DNA of 64,000 bases from Peribacillus deserti (GCF_002863585.1 NZ_PGUY01000031.1:1-64000), one strand, 5' to 3'; positions 1 to 8,046 are shown, counted from the first letter of the stretch. The notes: generated by a model from the sequence alone, not told the origin. A program made the numbers and translations.

Positions 1-158
1 GAAAAGCACCGTCCTCCGCTTTTCGATCAGGTGAGACCCCACAGGCGAAGCCGAGGAGGCTCACCGCCCGCCCCGCGGAAAGCGAGCATCCTGGAGAGGA
101 AAACCACCTCTTGTTCAATAGCAACAAAATTTGCGAAAACAGCCTTTTAAAAAAGAGC
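1..158. repeat. Dispersed long repeat, copy 1 (cut by window edge)
   Basis: GC-rich segment containing GACCCCACAGGCGAAGCC and GAGGAGGCTC blocks and ending in TTTGCGAAAACAGCC. Nearly the same sequence recurs at about 22,257-22,415 and 58,778-58,912, and a related, more complete form lies at 42,405-42,555. It contains no plausible gene. Multi-copy palindromic intergenic repeats of this general kind are common in Bacillus genomes. Confidence 0.85.
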
Positions 159-263
159 GCCTGGTTGCTTGTCTTATATAAGTTTGGATTGATTAGGAGG
201 CTACTGATTCAGATATAGTAACACTGTCCTAAGTTTTCAAGTCTTCGGACGGAATGTCGCCAC

Positions 264-288
264 AGCTGCCGAATTGTCGGCTTTTTTC
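264..288 (+). terminator. Rho-independent terminator
   Basis: GCCGA-attg-TCGGC stem followed by six T. The preceding bases at about 229-255 resemble the 3' end of the IS110 transposase gene seen near 11,640 and 14,340 (CAAGTCTTCGGAC versus CAAGTCTCCGGAC), so a tiny IS remnant may lie just upstream. Confidence 0.65.
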
Positions 289-412
289 TTACTGAACTAA
301 CTAGGTAGAGAATAAAGGAGTATTAAATATTTTAACGAATACTTACTTATATAAATGCTTATAATAAAACTCTTTTTCTATAAAACAGTGAAAATCAAAG
401 GAGCTGATAAGG

Positions 413-1060
413 TTGACACCGGAAACTAAAATTAAGGAACAAACTATTTTTCATCACATTGGAAATAAAATCAAAACAGAAGATAGAGAGATTAATATAA
501 TTACTAAGTTAGAAGAACCGCTAATAGTAATTTTAGGAAACGTTTTGAGCGACGAAGAATGCGATGAGCTAATTATGCTGTCCAAAGACAAAATGCAGCG
601 TTCAAAAATTGGAACAACACGCGATGTCAATCAGATTAGAACAAGCAGTGGTATGTTTTTTCAAGAAAATGAAAACAACACTATTATGAAAATCGAAAAA
701 AGAATATCGTCTATTATGAATATACCCGTTGAACATGGTGACGGTATTCAAATACTTAAATATACTCCTGGTCAAGAGTATAAAGCTCATTTTGATTTTT
801 TTTCACCAATAAGTGGAGCAAGTATCAATAATAGAATTAGCACACTCGTAATCTACTTAAATGATGTGGAGCAAGGCGGAGAAACTTTTTTTCCTAAACT
901 AAACTTTTCAGTATTCCCTCAAAAGGGTATGGCGGTATATTTTGAATACTTCTATACCGATACAGAATTAAACGAGCAAACATTACATGGTGGAGCACCA
1001 GTTATTACCGGGGAAAAATGGGTTGCAACACAGTGGATGAGGAGACAACGAGTAAGATAA
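413..1060 (+). CDS. Prolyl 4-hydroxylase, 2OG-Fe(II) oxygenase
   Basis: A 215-residue soluble 2-oxoglutarate/Fe(II)-dependent dioxygenase of the P4Hc family. The iron ligands are visible as H126 and D128 (AHFDFF) and H192 (LHGG), with K202 (GEKW) placed to bind 2-oxoglutarate; GGETFFPKL is the conserved core strand. Length and sequence closely match my recollection of the Bacillus anthracis prolyl hydroxylase, which acts on proline-rich or collagen-like peptides. The TTG start at 413 is chosen because AAAGGAG lies about 10 bases upstream. The gene is intact and stands alone, followed by a degenerate GGGTGCGTTAG-type repeat. Its substrate cannot be read from this window, which shows no collagen-like gene. 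Confidence 0.93.
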   Translation: MTPETKIKEQTIFHHIGNKIKTEDREINIITKLEEPLIVILGNVLSDEECDELIMLSKDKMQRSKIGTTRDVNQIRTSSGMFFQENENNTIMKIEKRISSIMNIPVEHGDGIQILKYTPGQEYKAHFDFFSPISGASINNRISTLVIYLNDVEQGGETFFPKLNFSVFPQKGMAVYFEYFYTDTELNEQTLHGGAPVITGEKWVATQWMRRQRVR

Positions 1061-1101
1061 ACATAAAAGTTCTTTTACATTTAGCTCTGTTAATGATTGC
1101 T

Positions 1102-1158
1102 TAGATAACTAACGGGAGCCAGCAGGAGAATGCGTGTCGCTGTAACAGCTTGTTTTTC
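1102..1158 (+). repeat. GGGTGCGTTAG-family repeat, degenerate
   Basis: AACTAACGGGAGCCAGCAGG is followed by a GCTGTaacAGC hairpin and a T run. It occupies the position behind the preceding gene that the better copies occupy elsewhere. Similarity is weaker than in the canonical copies. Confidence 0.5.
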
Positions 1159-1194
1159 AGGAGACAAATAACATAATTATTGAGGTAATGAGTA

Positions 1195-1506
1195 GTGGGG
1201 ATCCATTTTAAAATTGTTGGCAATAAAAAACGAGCAGTTGAATTTGAGGATAGAATCGACGGTTATTTACGGGGAATACATGGTGAGACAGAATTCTCCT
1301 ATCTCCTACAATTGGATCCTTATGAATACAAATTGCTTACTGAGCCAGAAATCCAAAACTTATTAAAAGTTTGTGATTTCCTCATTCAAACATACAGCAA
1401 AGATGATTGGTATCATAATAGGGTTAGAAAGTTTGGCTATGGACTAAGGGATCTTTGCTTAATAGCATTGGCAAACAAAGACCATATGGAGGCTTTAGGC
1501 GACTAA
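1195..1506 (+). CDS. Hypothetical protein, 103 aa
   Basis: Small, soluble, acidic protein starting at GTG 1195 with a GAGGT-type ribosome binding site 8 bases upstream; an ATG at 1188 in another frame stops at once. The N-terminus reads as a beta strand followed by charged helices, and the middle has LLTEPEIQNLLKVCDFLI, a likely amphipathic helix. I do not recognise a family. A repeat hairpin/terminator begins about 35 bases after the stop, so it looks like a single-gene transcription unit. The size and isolation would fit an immunity-type protein, but nothing in the sequence proves that. Confidence 0.6.
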   Translation: MGIHFKIVGNKKRAVEFEDRIDGYLRGIHGETEFSYLLQLDPYEYKLLTEPEIQNLLKVCDFLIQTYSKDDWYHNRVRKFGYGLRDLCLIALANKDHMEALGD

Positions 1507-1540
1507 GATTACTTACAAGTTTCCTTACAAGTAACGTTGC

Positions 1541-1604
1541 TTGTTCACTAAAGGGTGCGTTCGTATTATAGGGGGAGCCAGTTTTTACTGGCTGCTCTTT
1601 TTTC
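1541..1604 (+). repeat. GGGTGCGTTAG-family repeat with terminator hairpin
   Basis: TTGTTCACTAAAGGGTGCGT head, then AGCCAG-tttttact-CTGGCT stem and a T run. It is nearly identical in layout to the copy at 10,062-10,119 (same TGCGTTCGTATT extension and ttttta loop). It should act as a terminator for the upstream gene. Confidence 0.85.
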
Positions 1605-1646
1605 ATACGATTAATCAATATTTATGGATGTTAGTCGATTTATAAT

Positions 1647-1697
1647 GGGCTGTTTACACAGCTTTTTTTGTTTTTGATATCGAAGGTTAGTTGAAAA
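1647..1697 (+). repeat. Second half of repeat family: hairpin plus GGTTAGTTGAA
   Basis: GCTGT-ttac-ACAGC followed by seven T, then GGTTAGTTGAA. This is the 3' half seen in the fuller copies at 3,000-3,078 and 15,777-15,857. It is probably the tail of the element that begins at 1,541, or of a nested copy. Confidence 0.65.
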
Positions 1698-1813
1698 GGC
1701 AGGAATTAAGAGTTTTAAAGTGAATGGTGACAGGGAAATTAACAAATAAAGGATTAAAGTTGTCATCCTAGATACACCGAAATGATGGGAAATGAACAGA
1801 AAGGAAAGTAGCT

Positions 1814-2233
1814 ATGACTGATTTGACTATGAAAGATGTGATGGCTTCCTATTCTGAAGATGCCCTAGATTTAGCAAGCCAGATGGGGATTTCTCTTGAT
1901 TACTCGGAGCATAGCATAAAGATCCTAGATGAAATTTTAGAAGAATATCATCGAGGCTTACCAAGGGGAATAAAAGAACTCTTTGTTAGAAGCCCTACTG
2001 AAGAGGATATTATCCAAATGAGTAAAATTTGGGGAGGCTATTTAGGAGAAGTGATTAGACTCAATATAGGCGGGGAATGGGGGATAAGCGAGAATTTTAT
2101 GGAGTCAATCTGTTTAACAATAAATGACACAGAAATTTATCCACCAGCAAAAGTAAATAAAAGAATCATTAATGGAAAAGAGGACGGAATATTTATTTAC
2201 TACCAGGTTATAAAGGAAGGTAACTATGTATAG
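1814..2233 (+). CDS. Hypothetical protein, 139 aa
   Basis: Intact ORF with AAAGGAAAG ahead of the ATG at 1814. The N-terminal helix (MKDVMASYSEDALDLASQMG) is followed by a central helix and the motif YLGEVIRLNIGGEW, then a strand-rich C-terminus. The YLGEV..GGEW pattern occurs in small bacterial proteins of uncertain role, some found beside toxin-immunity loci; I do not assign a function. There are no membrane segments or signal peptide. The gene stands alone in the repeat-rich region. Confidence 0.65.
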   Translation: MTDLTMKDVMASYSEDALDLASQMGISLDYSEHSIKILDEILEEYHRGLPRGIKELFVRSPTEEDIIQMSKIWGGYLGEVIRLNIGGEWGISENFMESICLTINDTEIYPPAKVNKRIINGKEDGIFIYYQVIKEGNYV

Positions 2234-2740
2234 GTTATTATAGATTGGGAGGTTTTGTAACTAAACCAGCTAATAGTTTGTCAACATTTTTTCATTTAAG
2301 TAGATTTTTATAGAGGGGGTTGACGATGATTCATACATAACCTCTTTCCTCAACATCATGGACAACGGGGGTATGGTATGCCTTGTAGATTCCGGTACGA
2401 GTGGAGGTTCTGCCCCTGTTATGTTTTCTATTTTCTTTAGGAAGTAATGAAGGGACTGAAGTCCTTCCATCGTATGTGTACTTTAAAACTATTTTTATAT
2501 GGGCTCTTCTTTTCTAAGAAAGCCTGAACCTGACTTTCTCCTTTCACTACATCCAGGCCAACCACTGGATTATCTCCTCCAATTATTAATTTACCGGTAC
2601 CCCTAGTATCATAGGTTCGCTTGTTATACGAGATCCAGGTCCCAACCAGCCAAATTATGTTTAAACAAGTAGGGGGCCAACTGTTTAGCGGGCGGGATCA
2701 AGTCCCACGGGTGCGGACGTTCTACCCCGGCTAGTGCTAT
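2234..2740. other. Intergenic stretch without a supportable gene
   Basis: About 500 bases with only short ORFs. A 66-codon minus-strand ORF at 2270-2470 lacks a ribosome binding site and has no recognisable motif. The sequence may hold decayed coding DNA; I see no promoter, RNA or mobile element. Confidence 0.5.
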
Positions 2741-2815
2741 ATTAAAACCATATAAAAAAGGGTCAAACAGAAATATCTGGCTGACCTTATCATACGAACG
2801 GTGCGTTATTTTAAC
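2741..2815 (+). repeat. Variant repeat: GGTCAACCAG-type hairpin joined to GGTGCGTTA head
   Basis: AAAACCATATAAAAAAGGGT, then a hairpin whose arms pair around CAG-aaatat-CTG, then CATACGAACGGTGCGTTA. The same composite, with the same leading AAAACCATATAAAAAA, recurs at 24,160-24,232. This shows that two modules travel together. Confidence 0.75.
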
Positions 2816-2875
2816 TATGATTAGTCCGCCAGACAAGTGTCTAAGGAATGTGGCACTAGATCATCTGTAATGAGA

Positions 2876-2908
2876 AGAACACAGAGCAAGATGTTCTGTG
2901 TTCTTTTT
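2876..2908. terminator. Hairpin terminator
   Basis: AGAACACAGA...TCTGTGTTCT inverted repeat with a 9-base loop, followed by five T. No intact gene lies directly upstream on either strand. Confidence 0.7.
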
Positions 2909-2999
2909 ACACGGTTTTGAAATTGGACCGGTAATAATATGTTATTCCGTTTGAGTCAAAAGTTTCAAAAGCGTAAGCCTATATATAATTGTCTCTAAT

Positions 3000-3078
3000 A
3001 AAATGGTGCGTTAGTGTATAAGGCTTTTGCTGCTTCGGCAGCTTTTTTCTGCTGCTCAACTAGAGTGACAGGTTAATT
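3000..3078 (+). repeat. GGGTGCGTTAG-family repeat, nearly full
   Basis: CTAATAAAATGGTGCGTTAG head, GCTGCTTCGGCAGC hairpin with T run, then GCTCAACTAGAGTGACAGG and TTAATTTAAG as the third module. It is one of the two best three-module copies (the other is at 15,777). Confidence 0.85.
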
Positions 3079-3163
3079 TAAGAGGAAGAATGTAATACCC
3101 ACTATAAATTCAAGACGGGCAATGATAATCTGATAAAAAGGAATTTATGAGGAGCCACCAAGG

Positions 3164-3428
3164 GTGAAAACATTAAAACAAGCCTTTATTTTTTCAATAT
3201 TAATACATATTTTATTTTTGATTGGGCTTTGATTCTTACTATAAATATTTGCTTTTTAAACTTTACAAAGACACGGGTATGAACAGTTTATGGATAAGTT
3301 ATGAGGGGTTTTTTTCGGATAAAATAAGGATTGAACTCTTATGTTGGCTGCCAATAACTATAATTCTATTTACGTTATTATTTATTGGTATTAAATCTTT
3401 ATGGAAATTGGTAAAAAGAAAAGGTTAA
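3164..3428 (+). pseudogene. Small membrane protein, frameshifted
   Basis: A GTG at 3164 preceded by GGAG opens 22 codons of hydrophobic sequence (AFIFSILIHILFLIG) that end at TGA 3230. The overlapping +1 frame carries on with YYKYLLFKLYKDTG and a second membrane helix (LPITIILFTLLFIGIKSLW) ending KLVKRKG at 3428. Read together they make a protein of about 88 residues with two membrane segments and a basic tail, so one indel near 3220-3232 probably broke it. The family is not recognised. Confidence 0.6.
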
Positions 3429-3640
3429 ACTCCATAAGATGTTCTCTTGTCACTAACAGGTATGTTAGTTCAAGAACATATAGCTGCTTAGGCATCTATT
3501 TTGTGTTGTTCTTTAAACTGGACTGGTAAGTGAAATATGGATTTGACGACTTAGGAAACGGTCCTAGGTTTATAATTAGAGGTTTAAATATTAGGGATGC
3601 GTATTGAAATTATTTATGAGTTAAAAAATTTGAAAGGAAC

Positions 3641-3894
3641 TTGTTGGGTGATTTGATGTTGGTATTGGTTGGAGTGTATCTCACATTAATAGGTCTGGTA
3701 ACGCTTGTATCCTTAATGATTTATGCATACAAAGAATTTAAGAAAGAAAAAAACAAAAAATCAAAAGCGTTATTTTAATTGTAGGCATAAGTGAAATTTT
3801 AACTCTCAGTAGTCTAAGCGGTTTTGCTTTCATGTTAACGCTTGTGGCTATTTTTGTTGGTCATATACTCATAATAGGATCATTTAGTCATTGA
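3641..3894 (+). pseudogene. Second small membrane protein, frameshifted at a poly-A run
   Basis: From TTG 3641/3644 or ATG 3656 the frame reads LVGVYLTLIGLVTLVSLMI, one membrane helix, then a lysine-rich stretch encoded by A runs and a stop at 3776. The next frame continues without stops from KSVILIVGISEILTLSS to GHILIIGSFSH and TGA 3892-3894, giving one or two more helices. The A-rich codons near 3745-3765 are a natural slippage site. The family is not recognised; the predicted intact product has about 80 residues. Confidence 0.6.
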
Positions 3895-3912
3895 CTTATC
3901 GGAATGCACTTA

Positions 3913-3960
3913 AACTATAGGTGTGAGTTGAAGAGTGGGTGATACGGCAGCCTTTTTTGT
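3913..3960 (+). repeat. GGGTGCGTTAG-family repeat, degenerate
   Basis: ACTATAGGTGTGAGTTGAAG is followed by a weak ACGGCAGCC and T-run hairpin arm. The head and the position behind a gene match the family, but many positions have changed. Confidence 0.5.
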
Positions 3961-4109
3961 ACCAAACCCTTGTTATAGACTTATCAGGTGTAGCTCTGAT
4001 GATGGATATGGAGTACAGATAAGGGGCATATAATACAAAAATTATTCACTTATTGTATAATGTTCATAGTTGGAAGCTTGAAGCTTTTGGTGAGGAGTGA
4101 TGGATTTTC

Positions 4110-4889
4110 ATGGAAAATAGTAAGGATGAAAAATTGTATCGTCATATCGTTGAATCGTCCACGGAGGCAATTATTATTCAACAAGATGGGATGTTTAAGT
4201 ATATAAACCCTGCAGGAGTAGATTTTTTACGGGCCGCTTCCAGTGAGGAAGTTATAGGTAAATCTGTATTCGATATTATACCTGAGGAGTATAGAGAGCT
4301 GACAGTAAGACACTCAGCATCGCTCCTTGATCAAAATAAACCAACTGGAATTATCGAAAAACAATTAAAACGGTTTGATGGGTCACTATGTGATGTAGAA
4401 ACAAATTGTACTCCTGTTTTGTATGAGGGTAAAAAAGCGATTCAATCTGTTGTCAGAGATATTACAAAGCGTAAAGAAACCGAAAGAACACTTGAAAAAG
4501 TATCCAAAGAAATTAACACACTGTCAGCTCCAGTGGTCCCTATATTGGAAGGGGTCGCTGTGTTACCCCTAGTAGGTTCTATTAATTCTGAAAGAGCGAA
4601 TTATATTTTAGAATATGTGCCTTTAAAAGTACAGGAACAGAATGTCCATACTTTGATTAGCGACTTTTCTGGCATCTATGAACTTGATGAAATGGTAATC
4701 CAATGTCTCTTTGAAACTAGTGCCGTACTAGGTTTGCTTGGTGTTCGTTCTATTGTAACGGGAATAAGACCCCAAATTGCCCAAAGTGTTGTACAGCTCG
4801 GAGCCGATTTATCCCTAATACAGATATTTGGAACTTTAAAACAGGCAGTACGAGAATTGGTGCTAAACGATAGCTTCGTAAGTGTTTGA
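4110..4889 (+). CDS. PAS-STAS sensor protein (RsbR-like)
   Basis: A 259-residue cytosolic protein. Residues 8-125 form a PAS domain (AIIIQQDG.FKYINPAG, then RDITKRKETERTLE, the usual PAS-to-linker coiled coil). Residues 138-250 form a STAS domain (PVVPILEGVAVLPLVGSI, LLGVRSIVTGIRPQIAQS). This layout is that of RsbR-type stressosome co-antagonists, which sense a signal with the N-terminal domain and act through a phosphorylatable STAS domain on RsbT-like kinases. No rsbS, rsbT or rsbX lies nearby, so it is an orphan paralogue. A GGTGAGGAGTG ribosome binding site precedes ATG 4110. A second STAS protein with a different N-terminus lies at 17,197. Confidence 0.88.
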   Translation: MENSKDEKLYRHIVESSTEAIIIQQDGMFKYINPAGVDFLRAASSEEVIGKSVFDIIPEEYRELTVRHSASLLDQNKPTGIIEKQLKRFDGSLCDVETNCTPVLYEGKKAIQSVVRDITKRKETERTLEKVSKEINTLSAPVVPILEGVAVLPLVGSINSERANYILEYVPLKVQEQNVHTLISDFSGIYELDEMVIQCLFETSAVLGLLGVRSIVTGIRPQIAQSVVQLGADLSLIQIFGTLKQAVRELVLNDSFVSV

Positions 4890-4961
4890 ATATAGGATAT
4901 CCACTATATTCCGTGAGATATTGTGATCCTTCTTCACTACAGATTTGTTCTAGTGAGTAAG

Positions 4962-4986
4962 AGCCGTCATGAGACGGCTTTTTCTT
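4962..4986 (+). terminator. Terminator after the PAS-STAS gene
   Basis: AGCCGTC-atga-GACGGCT stem followed by a T-rich run, 73 bases after the stop codon. Confidence 0.8.
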
Positions 4987-5018
4987 ATTCTGCTAACAGG
5001 GCAGGTAAAAATGGACAA

Positions 5019-5051
5019 TGCCCTTCCGATTATAGAAGGGCATCTTTTTTT
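5019..5051. terminator. Second hairpin terminator
   Basis: ATGCCCTTC-cgattat-GAAGGGCAT stem followed by seven T. It is preceded at about 4,992 by CTAACAGGGCAGG, which resembles the third module of the GGGTGCGTTAG family. Confidence 0.75.
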
Positions 5052-5266
5052 AAATGTTAGGGCTAGTAATTTCAACCAGGTTTGAATATTAAGTATCTTC
5101 ACTGGATCATCAGGAGGTGACACCATTTTTTCAATTGGATGCTACGCTCTGGCGGTACAACAGTCACTTATGTTGCTGCTGTTTCTGTAACGGCCTTTAC
5201 CATCTGAAAAGGTTGCAGTAGCCGTTTTTAAGCTGAAGTTGGAGAACCAAATTCCCACTTTCCACC

Positions 5267-6401
5267 TTATGGCTTCAGAACCACCTTAATGCAGTTATCG
5301 GTCCTAGTATCAAAATATTCATAGCCTTTTTCTGCCTGATCCAGCGGCAGAACATGTGTGACCACATCGCCGATATCGACTTTCCCCTGGGAAACTAGAT
5401 CGTAGATAAATGGCATATATGAATGACAGGAGCTTGACCTGTTCTTAGATTCACCTTCCGCTGGAAGATATCTCCGAGCGGGAATGCATTATAACGTCCT
5501 CCATAAACACCTGTAACCTGAATCGTGCCGCCTTTTCTAACCGCCTGGCTTGCAATGACCAATGCACTCATCGTAAGCCCTGAAGCTTCAAGCCTGAACC
5601 GAAATATTCCATCGGTGTCATTTTTCCGTCCATTCCTACGGCATCAATGACAACGTCGGCTAAGCCCTTTGTTATTTCCTTTAGGTATTCTCCTGTATTT
5701 TCATGCTGTTCGAAGTTTACGATTTCAACCTTGTTCGTCCTTTTGGCGTGCTCCAGGCGATAGTTGATGTAATCCACAGCGATGACTCTTTTTGCCCCCT
5801 TGAACCAGGCCCATTTTTGCGCAAGAAGTCCAACCGGGCCGCAGCCAAGGATTACGACAGTGTCATCGGATTTTACACCTGCGTTATCCACTGACCAAAA
5901 GGCCGTTGAAGCAGCGTCAGCAAGCAGCACCAATTGTTCATCTGCAACTTCACTATTTTTCGGGATTTTAAAAGGAGTAAAATTAGCATAAGGAACCCGA
6001 AGGTATTCCGCCTGACCTCCTGGATATCCACCCGTCAGGTCAGAGTACCCGAAAAACCCTCCCATGTCACCATTATCATTTGAATTTTCGCATTGGCTCT
6101 CCAAATGATTTTGACAGTAGAAACATTCTCCGCATGCCACATTAAATGGGATGATTACGCGGTCGCCTTTTTTTAATTTGGTCACATCTGGACCGACTTC
6201 TTCGACAATCCCCATTGGCTCATGACCGATAATATAATCCTCCGGAAAATTCGAAATCATTCCATGTATTAAATGAAGATCCGAGCCGCAGATCGCTGAG
6301 GTGGAAATTTTCACAATAATATCGTCTTTTTTCTCAATCTTCGGATCCGGGACTTCTTTTACCCTGACATCCTTAATGCCTTTAAAGGTAACAGCTTTCA
6401 T
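5267..6401 (-). pseudogene. Zinc-dependent alcohol dehydrogenase, two frameshifts
   Basis: The minus strand encodes an MDR-type, zinc-dependent dehydrogenase of the formaldehyde/threonine dehydrogenase-like group. It starts at ATG 6401 behind GGGAGGATG. The catalytic zinc cysteine (SAICGSDLH), GHEPMG, the structural zinc cluster (CGECFYCQ) and the Rossmann turn (VILGCGPVGLL) are intact. Reading stops at 5568; the sequence continues in another frame as VRKGGTIQVTGVYGGRYNAF, shifts again near 5,420 (APVIH to MPFIYDLV) and ends NCIKVVLKP at 5267. The whole would be about 375 residues, normal for the family. Two indels make it a probable pseudogene. Confidence 0.85.
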
Positions 6402-6419
6402 TTCTTTTCATCCTCCCTA

Positions 6420-6545
6420 TTATTCATCACTATCTATTTGTGCCATCATACCAAGACGAGAGGTATCCCCAGGGAACAGATTCAAGCCGCCTATCATTAA
6501 AGCTCCCTTTATAGACTTAAGATCCATCTTGTATTGATCCTGCAT
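6420..6545 (-). CDS. Possible 41-aa peptide upstream of adh remnant
   Basis: ORF from ATG 6545 to TAA 6420, ending 19 bases before the dehydrogenase start and so possibly in the same transcript. It has an amphipathic N-terminus and the stretch GALMIGGLNLFPGD. There is no convincing ribosome binding site and I know no family, so it may be chance. Confidence 0.25.
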   Translation of the reverse strand: MQDQYKMDLKSIKGALMIGGLNLFPGDTSRLGMMAQIDSDE

Positions 6546-6832
6546 GTTGTATGGATGTTTCTGGCAATTAATTGATGTATATTTTGGCAGTATGTTTATT
6601 ATTTTATGAATCATTACTCAAGGAAAGACTGTATAAAATCTAATATTTATACATATTTGTTAAGTTATCCTTACTGTACTCCCATAAAAATAAAAACTGA
6701 AAAAAGGCATACAAAAATAGACCCAGAAAAACCAGTTTTTAAAAAAAGGCTGGGCCTCATAAAAGTTAGATATAAAATTGGTGGTACATGGCTTGAATTC
6801 AGACCCTTCCCATTGGAATAAAAATAAATGAA

Positions 6833-7037
6833 GCTGGAGCAACAACCAGAATTAGGATTAATCTTCCATGAGTGCTACCCATCAAGGGTGCGACAGTCGG
6901 TGGTACACCGTGGTCATTGGAGTCAGACTAAGGCACCATAGTTCAAAGACCTTCTTCTCCAGCACTAAACAGTATAGTCTGCACAGCCTATTTTCATTCT
7001 CTGTGGTGAATCGCAGATCTGTGCGATTCATGTATGG
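6833..7037 (-). ncRNA. Solo IS110-family non-coding end, probable bridge RNA region
   Basis: About 205 bases closely matching the non-coding segment upstream of the IS110 transposase at 15,545-15,776, but with no transposase beside it. Shared blocks include CCAGAATTAGGATTAATCT, GCGACAGTCGGTGGT, CACCGTGGTC and TTTTCATTCTCTGTGGTG. A GAATCG...CGATTC stem is kept while its loop differs between copies. IS110-family elements encode a structured bridge RNA in this position, so the conserved stems with divergent loops fit that role. The end next to 7,037 abuts a GGGTGCGTTAG repeat. Confidence 0.6.
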
Positions 7038-7086
7038 CTAACGGGTGCGTTAGGCGATTAAGAGGGCTGCTTCGGCAGCTTTTTAA
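7038..7086 (+). repeat. GGGTGCGTTAG-family repeat
   Basis: Perfect CTAACGGGTGCGTTAG head directly after the solo IS110 end, followed by GGCTGCTTCGGCAGC and a T run. Confidence 0.9.
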
Positions 7087-7289
7087 TATTATCAAAAAGT
7101 ATATAAGAATTACCGAGGATCATTGATAATGGTTCTTTTTTATGGGCTTTTAATAGGGTAACAAGGATATAATGCGTAAATAAAAACAAATCATCGAAAA
7201 ATATCTGTATTTTTAGTCAAACGTATTTTATAATTACTGTGATTTACATAAATAGGTAAAAAATAGGGACTTTCGGAGGGTGTTTTAGG

Positions 7290-7997
7290 ATGTTTTGGTT
7301 CACGTGTATTTTTATTGTAGCAGGAATCATTTTTCCCATTATCGATCATTTTTGGGACAAGAAGATTAAGAAAGACTTAGCCAATCATAACAAAATGACA
7401 ACTTATTCATTAGTAATGCTCTACCAATGGGGAATGGTTGGGATTATTTTTCTTACGTTCAAAATTAAAGAAATTTCATTTAAAGAACTGGGGCTTGTGT
7501 CCACATTTTCAAATATATCCAGCTTTCTTTATTTTGCAGCAGGTATACTAACAGCTACAGTAATGTTATTTGTTGTTTATCTAGCAATCCCCTTCGGAAG
7601 AAAGAAAATTATTAAGCAATTTGAAGCGATTGAGCTATTAATTCCTGTAGGAATAAAGCAACGGTTGGTGTATGCTTGTGTTGCTGTAACGGCGGGATTT
7701 TGTGAGGAAGTGATTTATAGAGGTTTTATGTTTCATTACTTCAAACAGCTTGATTTGGGTCTATCCGCAATGGCAATGGCCATTATCACCAGCATTTTTT
7801 TCGGACTGGCTCACGGTTATCAAGGATGGAAGAACGTAATCTTTACTGGTATACTTGGATTCGCTCTGGCTAGACTTTACATAAGCAATGGAAGTCTATG
7901 GGTCCCTATTATTCTCCATATCATTATTGATATCAAATTTGCTGTGTTGCCAAACATAAAGAAGATTTTTGAAAACAAAAATAAAGCTGCGGCATAA
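7290..7997 (+). CDS. CPBP family intramembrane glutamic protease
   Basis: A 235-residue polytopic membrane protein of the CPBP (Abi, CAAX-protease-like) family. The three conserved motifs are visible: EEVIYRGFMF (the EExxxR motif, around residue 138), FGLAH (around residue 173) and the C-terminal IILHIIID. At least six hydrophobic segments span the chain. Family members cleave membrane substrates or serve in bacteriocin self-immunity; no bacteriocin gene is seen here. GGAGGGTG precedes ATG 7290 and a terminator follows at 8,018. The gene is full length and alone. Confidence 0.9.
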   Translation: MFWFTCIFIVAGIIFPIIDHFWDKKIKKDLANHNKMTTYSLVMLYQWGMVGIIFLTFKIKEISFKELGLVSTFSNISSFLYFAAGILTATVMLFVVYLAIPFGRKKIIKQFEAIELLIPVGIKQRLVYACVAVTAGFCEEVIYRGFMFHYFKQLDLGLSAMAMAIITSIFFGLAHGYQGWKNVIFTGILGFALARLYISNGSLWVPIILHIIIDIKFAVLPNIKKIFENKNKAAA

Positions 7998-8017
7998 ATA
8001 ACACATAGAACCAAAAG

Positions 8018-8046
8018 ACGCGAGGACCTTATTTCTCGCGTTTTTC
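8018..8046 (+). terminator. Terminator after the CPBP gene
   Basis: ACGCGAG...CTCGCGT stem with a 10-base loop, then a T run. Confidence 0.8.

Noticed and set aside
2624-2836. 70-codon minus-strand ORF
   Set aside because: Covers the variant repeat at 2,741-2,815, whose second copy at 24,160 does not keep a frame.
6606-6821. 71-codon plus-strand ORF before the solo IS110 end
   Set aside because: Lys-rich, no ribosome binding site, no motif; likely chance in AT-rich DNA.
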